This document shows positions 7,742-13,798 of a stretch of 16,589 nt of DNA, one piece after another. A model generated the notes under the pieces. The model made no database searches. It was not told the DNA's origin and saw nothing but the letters and a program-made list of their open reading frames with translations. This stretch comes from Thalassolituus sp. UBA674. Its GTDB lineage: Bacteria; Pseudomonadota; Gammaproteobacteria; Pseudomonadales; Oceanobacteraceae. Within the stretch, counting starts at the first letter, position 1, and the number at the start of each line of letters is the position of its first letter. The translations under genes and the position numbers were made by a program. The DNA is taken from assembly GCA_002298335.1 (NCBI GenBank), contig DBNK01000013.1, positions 1-16,589 of the forward strand, written 5' to 3'.

Positions 7742-8679
7742 CCACTGATGCTGTATTTATCATTGCGGACGAAACTCTGTCGGTTCAGGCGCAGCTCGCC
7801 GAAACCCTGGGGCAGGGGGTCACCCTGATCAGTGCCATGAATCAGGATCAGCTGGATTACTGGCTGAATGACCCTGACCTGCGCCCGGAGCTGCTGCTGC
7901 TGGATCAGAAGTTTGTCGGTCAGCAGATGCAACGCTTCTGCCGTGAATGGAAAGAAAACCCGGACACCCGCGATATTACCCTGATTGTCATGGGTAAGGA
8001 TGATGACGAAACCGAACTGCGTGCACTCAGTGCCGGTGCGGATGACTTTCTGCGTAAGCCACTGAATTCGGAACTGTGCCGGGCGCGCATTGATATGCAC
8101 CGTAAGCGTAAGGCGGAGATGAAGCGCCTGTCGTCGATGAGCATGACCGACGGTCTGACTCAGATTGCCAACCGCCGTTGCTTTGATGAATTTCTGGTCT
8201 CTGAGTGGCGCAGTGCGGTACGTGAGAAAAGTAATATCGGCCTGATTCTGCTCGATCTGGATTACTTCAAAAAGTACAACGACTATTACGGTCATGTGGA
8301 AGGCGATCAGTGCCTGCGCAAGATTGCGTCCTGCCTGTCACAGCAGGTGCAGCGCCCGCGTGACCTGGTGGCGCGCTACGGCGGTGAAGAGTTCGCCATC
8401 ATTCTGCCGTCCATTCATATAGAAGGTGTGACGGTCGTGGCTGAGCGTATTCAGCAGGCGGTGCATGAGCTGATGATTCCGGCGGCACGCTCGGACGTCA
8501 GTCAGCATGTGACCGTCAGTATGGGTCTGGCCTGGACTGAGCCGCGCCACAACGAAGATTACTACAGTCTGGTGGAAGCCGCGGATGAGGCGTTGTATTC
8601 CGCCAAAGCCAATGGCCGCAACGGCTTCAGTAAGGTGGTGGATCTGACCCGGGTGCGTACGCTCATTCCACACGGCTGA
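7738..8679 (+). CDS. Diguanylate cyclase with degenerate receiver domain (REC-GGDEF)
   Basis: 313 residues, soluble. The N-terminal receiver-like domain spans about 1-125. The phosphoacceptor D56 (ELLLLD) and the conserved Lys K107 (FLRKPL) are present, but the usual acidic pair reads A10-D11-E12, with one Asp replaced by Ala, and the conserved Thr/Ser position falls at M85-G86, so phosphorylation or its readout may be altered. The GGDEF domain covers about 133-300: D173 in LLDLDYF, the I-site RPRD (206-209) and GGEEF (215-219) are intact, so cyclic-di-GMP synthesis with product inhibition is expected. Domain order is like WspR and related response-regulator cyclases. It resembles the cyclase at 1978-3246 in several shared stretches (TDGLT, IANRR, SEW, LDxDYFK, GDxCLR, ARYGGEEF). 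No histidine kinase is nearby. Divergent from ackA and convergent with the OlsB-like gene. Confidence 0.93.
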   Translation: MTTDAVFIIADETLSVQAQLAETLGQGVTLISAMNQDQLDYWLNDPDLRPELLLLDQKFVGQQMQRFCREWKENPDTRDITLIVMGKDDDETELRALSAGADDFLRKPLNSELCRARIDMHRKRKAEMKRLSSMSMTDGLTQIANRRCFDEFLVSEWRSAVREKSNIGLILLDLDYFKKYNDYYGHVEGDQCLRKIASCLSQQVQRPRDLVARYGGEEFAIILPSIHIEGVTVVAERIQQAVHELMIPAARSDVSQHVTVSMGLAWTEPRHNEDYYSLVEAADEALYSAKANGRNGFSKVVDLTRVRTLIPHG

Positions 8680-8708
8680 GCGGCCGCGCGGAAGAGGGCG
8701 TCAGAGGA

Positions 8709-9485
8709 TCAGCGCATGATGCGCTTGAGATAGCGCAGGTTGAGGTCCTGACGGCGCAGCAGGATCATGACATCGGCGACACCAAATGCCTCATCCAGAC
8801 AGAGTTCACCGCAGATACGTACACCGAGGCGCAGGTAGGCGCGCAGCAGGGATGGCGGCTGAATACGTTCTTCCGGGATCTCAACCACAGGCACAGCGAC
8901 TTCAGGGAACACCCGCATGTTTTCCGGCGTCATGTAGCCATCACGCAGGAAGTCCATGCTGGCATTGGCCTGAATATAGCCATCCTGAGTCGGGATAGAG
9001 CAGCAGCCCATCAGGTAGTCGATCTTTTCCCGCTCCATGTAATCGGCGATAAAGCCCCACAGCTGTCCGAGACCGGAGCCACTGCGGAACTCCTGATCGA
9101 CACAGGTACGGCCGATTTCCATGTAGCTGAAGCCAGGTTTGAGTACCTGGCTGATGTCGAACTCGGTAGCGGAATAAAAGCCACCGGCACGGGCCGCCAG
9201 ATCATTGGTCAGGATACGGCTGTAGGCCACAATCTGACCGGAAGCCAGATCCTTGACCACAAGGTGCATGCAGTAATCATCGAATCTGTCCTTATCGATA
9301 CCCGCATCAGCTCCCTGAACCTGAGCCCCCATGTCCTGTGCGAACACACGGTAACGCAGTTCCAGTGCCTTGCGGATATCCTGAGGGTCCTGAGTGATGT
9401 ATGCCGCAAGTGCAGACGGCTGATCCTCAGTCAGGAGATCCTCAGCAATGACCTGTAATTTTGCCTGTTGCATGCTGTATTCCAT
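8709..9485 (-). CDS. OlsB-like N-acyltransferase (GNAT fold)
   Basis: 258 residues from the ATG at 9485. Related to L-ornithine N-alpha-acyltransferase OlsB (COG3176, often mis-named hemolysin), which moves a 3-hydroxyacyl chain from ACP to ornithine as the first step of ornithine-lipid synthesis; the family is distantly like AHL synthases. Visible marks: ELRYRVFAQDMGA near the N-terminus, DRFDDYCMHLVV, YMEIGRTCVDQEFRSG followed by GLGQLWGF (the cofactor-binding loop region) and CSIPTQDG. Start: the frame extends to a TTG at 9503, but ATG 9485 has ACAGG just upstream and ATG 9473 has GGA seven bases upstream; either is plausible. A dyad overlaps the 5' region. The usual partner olsA is not adjacent. 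Family is sound; substrate is inferred. Confidence 0.82.
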   Translation of the reverse strand: MEYSMQQAKLQVIAEDLLTEDQPSALAAYITQDPQDIRKALELRYRVFAQDMGAQVQGADAGIDKDRFDDYCMHLVVKDLASGQIVAYSRILTNDLAARAGGFYSATEFDISQVLKPGFSYMEIGRTCVDQEFRSGSGLGQLWGFIADYMEREKIDYLMGCCSIPTQDGYIQANASMDFLRDGYMTPENMRVFPEVAVPVVEIPEERIQPPSLLRAYLRLGVRICGELCLDEAFGVADVMILLRRQDLNLRYLKRIMR

Positions 9486-9490
9486 AAAAC

Positions 9491-9524
9491 CTGTCACGCG
9501 CAATTTATAACGATCAGGTGACAG
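9491..9524. promoter_or_regulatory. Dyad CTGTCAC-N20-GTGACAG in divergent promoter region
   Basis: Perfect seven-base inverted repeat (9491-9497 and 9518-9524) between the OlsB-like gene and the divergent exported-protein gene. It brackets TATAAA on the minus strand (plus 9504-9509), a good -10 for the OlsB-like gene; TTGTCA (plus 9530-9535) is a possible -35 but 20 bases away, which is too far. As DNA it could be an operator; as RNA the distal arm would cover the ribosome-binding site. Confidence 0.35.
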
Positions 9525-9571
9525 ATATATGACAAGCCTGTTTAAAAAAAGGTGCGCTATCCTAATGAAAC

Positions 9572-9576
9572 GGAGG
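9572..9576 (+). promoter_or_regulatory. Ribosome-binding site deciding start at 9582
   Basis: GGAGG five bases before ATG 9582. It excludes the in-frame GTG at 9552 as start, since this strong site would then lie inside the coding sequence and ahead of the signal peptide. Confidence 0.75.
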
Positions 9577-9581
9577 TCAGA

Positions 9582-10145
9582 ATGAAACGACTTTTTGTGA
9601 CAATAATATTACTGACAGTTCCAGCTTCCGTGCTTGCTGTACCTGCCCTGAGCCGGGCACAGGCTGAATCTGTTCTGGCGGCTGAATACGCCGGCCAGCC
9701 CCTTTACTGGCAACCGGTGCAGCTGCCTGCGCTGGTGCCCGATGCAGCCGTCAGCCCGGATGCCCAGTTGCTGGTGAAACTGGCTGAGCTGGATGTTCTG
9801 ACCCGGGAATCCCGTATGGAAATGCGTGATCTCGGGGATGGTCGCAGCCGCGTCGGTCTCAACTGGCTGTACCGCTGGCCACAGCCGGAACACGACGGGA
9901 TTTTCTACGGCATCCGCCGGATTGCTTCGGTGGATAAGGTAGGTTCTGTGGTGAATCAGGGGGACGGCTGGTTTGCGGACGTCAGCCTGACCTGGTTTGT
10001 GACGGATATGCCACTGTGGACTGAGCATCCGGATCTGGCCGGAATCCGCCTCCTGAGACGCAGCCGTGAGTCCCGTGAGAAGCCGTTTGAAACGGGTGTT
10101 GCACTGGAGTACCGCGATGCCGGATGGCATGTCTGGCACCCGTAA
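9582..10145 (+). CDS. Small exported protein, unknown function
   Basis: 187 residues; I do not recognise the family. Residues 1-19 form a signal peptide (MKR, then FVTIILLTVPASVLA), cleavage probably after VLA; no lipobox Cys follows it. The mature part has an N-terminal helical stretch (LSRAQAESVLAAEYAG), a Pro-rich segment and a C-terminal half rich in Trp, Tyr, Phe and Arg (LNWLYRWP, GWFADVSLTWF, GWHVWHP) consistent with a small beta-rich periplasmic domain. No cysteine is present. It has a strong ribosome-binding site and stands alone: divergent from the OlsB-like gene and followed by a 192-base gap before tetR. Its role is unknown; the shared upstream region suggests only possible co-regulation with the OlsB-like gene. 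Confidence 0.78.
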   Translation: MKRLFVTIILLTVPASVLAVPALSRAQAESVLAAEYAGQPLYWQPVQLPALVPDAAVSPDAQLLVKLAELDVLTRESRMEMRDLGDGRSRVGLNWLYRWPQPEHDGIFYGIRRIASVDKVGSVVNQGDGWFADVSLTWFVTDMPLWTEHPDLAGIRLLRRSRESREKPFETGVALEYRDAGWHVWHP

Positions 10146-10194
10146 GGGGTTCTATGATGCAGAAACATGCCTTACAAATGCATAATTTAACCCC
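10146..10194. repeat. Symmetric nested inverted repeat after stop codon
   Basis: GGGGTT (10146-10151), N5, ATGCA (10157-10161), N17, TGCAT (10179-10183), N5, AACCCC (10189-10194). The inner and outer arms share one centre at 10170, and two of the five internal positions also pair. It begins directly after the stop of the exported protein. No T-run follows on the plus strand, so it is not a standard terminator. Confidence 0.4.
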
Positions 10195-10248
10195 CTCAGG
10201 AAAAAATTCGGCATAAGAACCTGTCTTCGTTGTCATTTAAGCTTGCTT

Positions 10249-10276
10249 TTGACCATGTTTGATCGTTCCATATACA
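10249..10276 (+). promoter_or_regulatory. Promoter of tetR gene
   Basis: TTGACC (10249-10254), 16-base spacer, TATACA (10271-10276). Transcription should start near 10283, leaving about 55 bases of leader before the ATG at 10338. The start point falls in the palindrome at 10282-10297, which fits autoregulation. Confidence 0.55.
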
Positions 10277-10281
10277 GGCTT

Positions 10282-10305
10282 GCAGGCCCGCGCCTGCCCG
10301 TTTTT
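10282..10305 (+). promoter_or_regulatory. Palindrome with T-run at tetR transcription start
   Basis: GCAGGC-CCGC-GCCTGC (10282-10297), then CCG and TTTTT (10301-10305). Two readings: a TetR-type operator just downstream of the -10 box, or a small intrinsic terminator stopping leftover transcription from upstream. Position at the predicted start point favours the operator; the T-run favours the terminator. CAGGC also occurs as a direct repeat at 10275-10279 and 10283-10287. Confidence 0.4.
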
Positions 10306-10337
10306 GCTGTATTCGGTTGCTAAGAGGGACGGCGTCA

Positions 10338-11003
10338 ATGCCTAAAAAACCATTTACACCTGAGGAAGTCGCTGCACAACGAGAGCGCATAATGAGTGCT
10401 GCATCTCAGGTCATGGCGGATGTGGGTTTTCATCACCTTTCCATGCGTAAACTGGCGGCACAGCTGGGCATGACGGCCAGCAATATCTATAACTACTTTC
10501 CTGATAAAGAATCTCTGTTCCTGCATACCCGGCTGCACGGTTTTGGTCTGTTGCTGTCGGATATCAATGAGCAGATGAGTCTGAACACGGATGCCCGCGC
10601 GGCGCTGATGAACTTTGCCCAGTGCATGATTCAGTTTGCCCAGCAGACTCCGGGTTACTACCAGCTGATGTTTCAGCCGCCGCGTCTGCGTCTGGACGAC
10701 ACCGATCACCAGCACCGCGATATCCAGCAGCAGTCAGAGCGCATGCTGGAAGAGTGGCAGACGCACCTGATGTCACTGTTGGCTGATGCCTTCCCGGAAG
10801 GCATGAAAAGCAAGCCGGAGACCTGCCACCGTCAGCTGGCCTTGTTCTTTATCTCGTCCGTACATGGTCTGATTGACACTTACCATCACGGCGCCTTGAG
10901 CGGTCTGCTGTCCGGTATTGAACTGATTCCGGACGACGTGATCCGCACGCAACTGGAGTGGCTGATGGCCTCTCTGGTACGCGAGGCCGAAGGCGTCGCC
11001 TGA
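10338..11003 (+). CDS. TetR-family transcriptional regulator
   Basis: 221 residues. N-terminal TetR DNA-binding domain with helix-turn-helix at about 34-54 (LSMRKLAAQLGMTASNIYNYF), the usual TetR signature. The C-terminal ligand domain has FAQQTPGYYQLMF (about 100-112) and SSVHGLID (173-180), resembling the WHG-type TetR C-terminal domain. ATG 10338 is chosen because AGAGGGA lies eight bases upstream; an in-frame TTG at 10317 would place that site inside the gene. It has its own promoter and a palindrome at the transcription start, so it probably represses itself. Which other gene it controls is not evident: upstream is the exported protein, downstream the convergent FlhB-C-like gene, whose stop is one base away. 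Confidence 0.93.
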   Translation: MPKKPFTPEEVAAQRERIMSAASQVMADVGFHHLSMRKLAAQLGMTASNIYNYFPDKESLFLHTRLHGFGLLLSDINEQMSLNTDARAALMNFAQCMIQFAQQTPGYYQLMFQPPRLRLDDTDHQHRDIQQQSERMLEEWQTHLMSLLADAFPEGMKSKPETCHRQLALFFISSVHGLIDTYHHGALSGLLSGIELIPDDVIRTQLEWLMASLVREAEGVA

Positions 11004-11004
11004 T

Positions 11005-11301
11005 TCAGCCTGGCGCCCGGGTCTCTCCGGGCGTACGCCCTTCCAGCTCGTACACAAATGCCAGAATCTCGGCAATGATACGGTACAGCTGTTCCGGAAT
11101 TTCTGACCCCACATCCAGCTGCCCCAGCCAGCTCACCAGTTCCGCGTTTTCATAGACAGGTACTTCGTTGGCCAGTGCCAGACGGATAATCGCCTGTGCC
11201 AGATCGTCTTCACCATGGGCCGCCACTCTGGGTGCTGAGGTGCCATCGTATTTCAGCGCAATGGCTTCGGTGGCTTCGAACAGATGCTGAGGAATGGTCA
11301 T
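11005..11301 (-). CDS. Stand-alone FlhB C-terminal-domain-like protein
   Basis: 98 residues, matching the cytoplasmic C-terminal part of the flagellar export switch FlhB/YscU (COG2257-type small proteins). Recognisable stretch: AIALKYDGTSAPRVAAHGEDDLAQAI, LANEVPVYENAEL and IPEQLYRIIAEILAFVYELE, which parallel the FlhB region after the cleavage site. The NPTH autocleavage motif of FlhB is absent: here the strand before ALKYD reads TEAI. There are no membrane helices. Its ATG overlaps the FliK-like gene's stop as ATGA, so the two are co-translated. In full-length FlhB this domain meets FliK to switch export from hook to filament subunits; a small free copy may modulate that contact, but this is inference. 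It ends one base from the tetR stop. Confidence 0.85.
   Translation of the reverse strand: MTIPQHLFEATEAIALKYDGTSAPRVAAHGEDDLAQAIIRLALANEVPVYENAELVSWLGQLDVGSEIPEQLYRIIAEILAFVYELEGRTPGETRAPG
11014..11040. terminator. Competing hairpins at tetR / FlhB-C 3' ends
   Basis: CGCCCGG, six-base loop, CCGGGCG (11014-11033) overlaps the 12-base perfect palindrome GGGCGTACGCCC (11029-11040). Both lie inside the 3' end of the FlhB-C-like gene and just after the tetR stop, where a terminator for tetR is needed. No T-run is present on either strand. Confidence 0.35.
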
Positions 11302-13046
11302 GTGCGGACGTCCACTAATGAATGACGGATACTGAGCTGCTGATCTTCCGGCAGCTTGCGGCCATGGCGGACTTCCAGCTCACCGACCTCAGCGCCCAGC
11401 GCGGTCAGACGCTGGCGCAGCGGTTGCAGACTGGTGTTCAGCAGCCCCAGCGTGTCTGTGGTCTCTGACCAGAAACGGGCACTGACGCCGGGCGCCATGA
11501 GTTCCAGTTCAACATCCAGCGGTCCGAGCTGATCGAGCTCAAAATGCAGGGTGAGGTGCCAGCGCATGCGTTTCTTCTTTTCCGGTTCATTGTCAGCGCT
11601 GCTGTCGCGGTCGATATCAATACTGATCTGGCGTGTCTCTGAACCATCGCGGAACAGCAGGGGAATGGTCACCGGATAAGGGTCCGGCTGTTGCAGAAGG
11701 CGCACCTGATCCTGTTCGGTTCTTGCCAGAACGGAATGCAGCAGGCGGAAGGTTTCGGCCAGTGGCAAAGATTGGGTATCGGCCTGGGCCGCCCCTGCAG
11801 CGGCACCAGCCACAGCACCCGTGGCGGGGTGTGGCAGGTGACGGCTGATCAGCAGCAGCAATCCTTTGAGGTTGTCTTTCAGGCCATCCGGCAGTTCATG
11901 GTGCAGCGGCAGGGTGCCGGGCAGACCGTGCACGCTGGTGGCGTCGGTCGCGGGTCGTGAGGCTGCGGCCGCCAGCTGACTGATCACCGACTGCAGGGTG
12001 CTGTTGTTCATTTTCGCTGCGGGGGCAGCGCCGGTTGCACCTTGCCAGAAGTGACGGAAAGCGCGGCTCAGGCCGTCGCTGCTGCCCTGCTCTGCAGGGG
12101 GCGTCAGCTTCGACATAACCAGCTGCATGGCCTGCTTTTCAAAGTTCAGCGGGTTGTTCTGTAAGGCCTGTTGCAGCACCGCCGGCTGACTCAGCTCTGA
12201 CCGTGCAGGCAGGCGACTGATAAAACTCTGCAGCTGCTGGCGGATGTCAGTGGGTAATGCCGCCTGGGTTTGTGCCAGCAGGCTGAGCAGACGGTCGGCA
12301 CCATGACCGGCCACCGGTGCCGGCAGTGGGCTCTGTTGCAGGTTGCTGCCGTTGCTCACGGTTCCGGCCTGAGGAGGACGATAAGCGGCCATTTCGTTAT
12401 AGGCGCCGACTTTGCGGTTGGCCGACTGAGGTTGCAGCAGGGAAAGCAGCGACGGTGATGAACTTACCGCCGCGCTGCCGCCTGCGGATTGGCCGCCAGT
12501 TACAGCCCCCGGGTTCTGAACGCCACTGGCGGATGGTGTACCAGGCGACAGTGGTGCCTGTGGGCCGGCTGCAGCGTTGGGAGCCGTGCTTGCCGTGCCT
12601 GACAGCGGTTGGCTGTACAGTGGCAGGCGCGCCGCCAGCAGCTCGCGTACGGCCACCGGAATCGCCGGGCTCTGGCGCAGCTGCAATGCCGCAGCCTGCA
12701 GTTGCTGCTCCAGTGTTCTGGGGGTATTGAGCAGCAGGGAAGAAGGTTTCTCCGCTGGCAGCTGGATGGCTTTGACTTCCAGCAGCGGTGGTTCATCGTT
12801 GGTGGCGGTGAGTACCAGCATACTGCCCGGCGGCAACGGACGTTCACTGAGCACCGTCAGCTGACGGCCGCCCACGTCCAGCTGCAGCTGCCAGGGCTGG
12901 CCGCTGCTTGCCGGAGGTGTCTGTGACTTTACGCTCGCCACAAAGCTGCCATCCGGTGGCGGAGGCTGTGGATGCGGCCCCTCGTGGCTTAACCGGGCAG
13001 TGCGGATGACGGTCGGTGTCAGTAATGGCAGTTCGATATTCTTCAT
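11298..13046 (-). CDS. FliK-like flagellar hook-length control protein
   Basis: 582 residues. The C-terminal domain (about 490-582) matches the FliK C-terminal Flg_hook domain: MRWHLTLHFELDQLGPLDVELEL-type start, then ARFWSET, LLNTSLQPLRQRLTALG and LEVRHG. The N-terminal part has a beta-rich block at 51-98 (WQLQLDVGGRQLTVLSERP), and the middle is long and rich in Gln, Ala, Pro, Ser and Leu, as in FliK rulers. FliK measures hook length and triggers FlhB; this copy lies away from any visible flagellar cluster and is paired with an FlhB-C-like gene, so it may be a FliK paralogue. The ATG at 13046 has AAGG only one base upstream; GTG 12941 (residue 36) is an alternative. A sigma-28-like promoter lies just upstream. 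Confidence 0.85.
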   Translation of the reverse strand: MKNIELPLLTPTVIRTARLSHEGPHPQPPPPDGSFVASVKSQTPPASSGQPWQLQLDVGGRQLTVLSERPLPPGSMLVLTATNDEPPLLEVKAIQLPAEKPSSLLLNTPRTLEQQLQAAALQLRQSPAIPVAVRELLAARLPLYSQPLSGTASTAPNAAAGPQAPLSPGTPSASGVQNPGAVTGGQSAGGSAAVSSSPSLLSLLQPQSANRKVGAYNEMAAYRPPQAGTVSNGSNLQQSPLPAPVAGHGADRLLSLLAQTQAALPTDIRQQLQSFISRLPARSELSQPAVLQQALQNNPLNFEKQAMQLVMSKLTPPAEQGSSDGLSRAFRHFWQGATGAAPAAKMNNSTLQSVISQLAAAASRPATDATSVHGLPGTLPLHHELPDGLKDNLKGLLLLISRHLPHPATGAVAGAAAGAAQADTQSLPLAETFRLLHSVLARTEQDQVRLLQQPDPYPVTIPLLFRDGSETRQISIDIDRDSSADNEPEKKKRMRWHLTLHFELDQLGPLDVELELMAPGVSARFWSETTDTLGLLNTSLQPLRQRLTALGAEVGELEVRHGRKLPEDQQLSIRHSLVDVRT

Positions 13047-13053
13047 ACCTTAG

Positions 13054-13080
13054 ATATCGACGGAAAACCCCGATTCTTTA
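13054..13080 (-). promoter_or_regulatory. Sigma-28 (FliA)-like promoter of FliK-like gene
   Basis: On the minus strand, TAAA (13080-13077), 15-base spacer, GTCGATAT (13061-13054). The FliA consensus is TAAA-N15-GCCGATAA; the -35 core and spacing match exactly and the -10 matches six of eight. A flagellar-type gene follows directly. The predicted start point is about 13047-13048, immediately before the annotated ATG, so the mRNA would be nearly leaderless or the true start lies downstream. Confidence 0.5.
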
Positions 13081-13118
13081 TTATCACCCGCAGACCGTCC
13101 TCTTCCAGTCATTTCCGG

Positions 13119-13124
13119 TATAAT
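13119..13124 (+). promoter_or_regulatory. -10 box of the ccm operon
   Basis: A perfect TATAAT, 29 bases before the ccmA ATG. No good -35 is visible 16-18 bases upstream, so an activator or weak basal expression is possible. Predicted leader about 23 bases. Confidence 0.45.
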
Positions 13125-13153
13125 CCCCCGCCAGATAACCCTGAGAGACGCTA

Positions 13154-13798
13154 ATGACAGTGGACAGAGCCGCAGACCTGCCGGTGCTTGAAGCCCGGGA
13201 TCTGTACTGTGAAAGAGACGACCGCGATCTCTTCACCGGGCTGTCGTTCACGGTGGGGCGCGGTGAGCTGCTGCAGCTGGCAGGTCCGAACGGCGCCGGT
13301 AAAACGACCCTGTTGCGGTTGCTGGCCGGTCTTAACCGGGATTATTCCGGTGAGGTTCTGTTTCAGGGGCAGGCTCTGCTGAAGGTGTATGCAGAGTACG
13401 CTGCACAGCGTCTTTACCTCGGTCATCTGGCGGCGGTGAAAAAAGCCCTGACGCCGCTGGAAAACCTGCGCTGGTTGACGGCGGCACAGGCACCGGATGA
13501 TGACCGTCTGTGGCAGGCGCTGGAGCAGGTGTCGCTGCGCGGCTATGAAGAAACCCCCTGTATGCAGCTCTCTGCCGGCCAGCAGCGCCGCGTCTCTCTG
13601 GCTCGCCTGTGTGCCACCGATGTGCCCCTGTGGATTCTCGATGAACCCTTTACTGCGCTGGATAAAGACGGCGTCAGCTGGCTGGAGCAGCAGCTTGAGC
13701 GTCAGGTCGCCGCAGGCGGCACCGTCATCATCACCAGTCATCACGCGTTACAGTCAGTGCCCGGTCTGCGCCAGTTAACGCTGGGAGGCAGCCTGTGA
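13154..13798 (+). CDS. ccmA: Heme-export ABC transporter ATPase CcmA
   Basis: 214 residues, the usual CcmA length. It is the ATPase of the CcmABCD complex, which releases holo-CcmE (heme chaperone) for cytochrome c maturation, system I, at the inner membrane. Walker A is GPNGAGKT (44-51), the ABC signature LSAGQQRR (139-146), Walker B LWILDEP (159-165), and the H-loop His lies in ITSHH (193-197). ATG 13154 follows a GAGAGA sequence. It is the first gene of a ccmABCDEF run in which neighbours overlap or nearly touch. Divergent from the FliK-like gene across a 107-base gap. Confidence 0.96.
   Translation: MTVDRAADLPVLEARDLYCERDDRDLFTGLSFTVGRGELLQLAGPNGAGKTTLLRLLAGLNRDYSGEVLFQGQALLKVYAEYAAQRLYLGHLAAVKKALTPLENLRWLTAAQAPDDDRLWQALEQVSLRGYEETPCMQLSAGQQRRVSLARLCATDVPLWILDEPFTALDKDGVSWLEQQLERQVAAGGTVIITSHHALQSVPGLRQLTLGGSL
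13783..13788 (+). promoter_or_regulatory. Ribosome-binding site supporting GTG start of ccmB
   Basis: GGGAGG six bases before GTG 13795. It supports the non-ATG start; there is no nearby ATG in frame. Confidence 0.75.

Noticed and set aside
7585..8295. 236-codon minus-strand frame opposite the REC-GGDEF gene
   Set aside because: Antisense to a well-supported gene; no ribosome-binding site or recognisable domain.
8680..8691. GC palindromes after the REC-GGDEF stop as a terminator
   Set aside because: GCGGCCGC and CCGCGCGG are self-complementary but leave no loop and no T-run; nothing convincing lies in the 29-base gap.
9552..9581. Upstream GTG start for the small exported protein
   Set aside because: It would put ten polar residues before the signal peptide and bury the GGAGG site; ATG 9582 is clearly better.
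10317..10337. TTG start for the TetR regulator
   Set aside because: AGAGGGA at 10323-10329 is properly spaced for ATG 10338, so the extra seven codons are leader.
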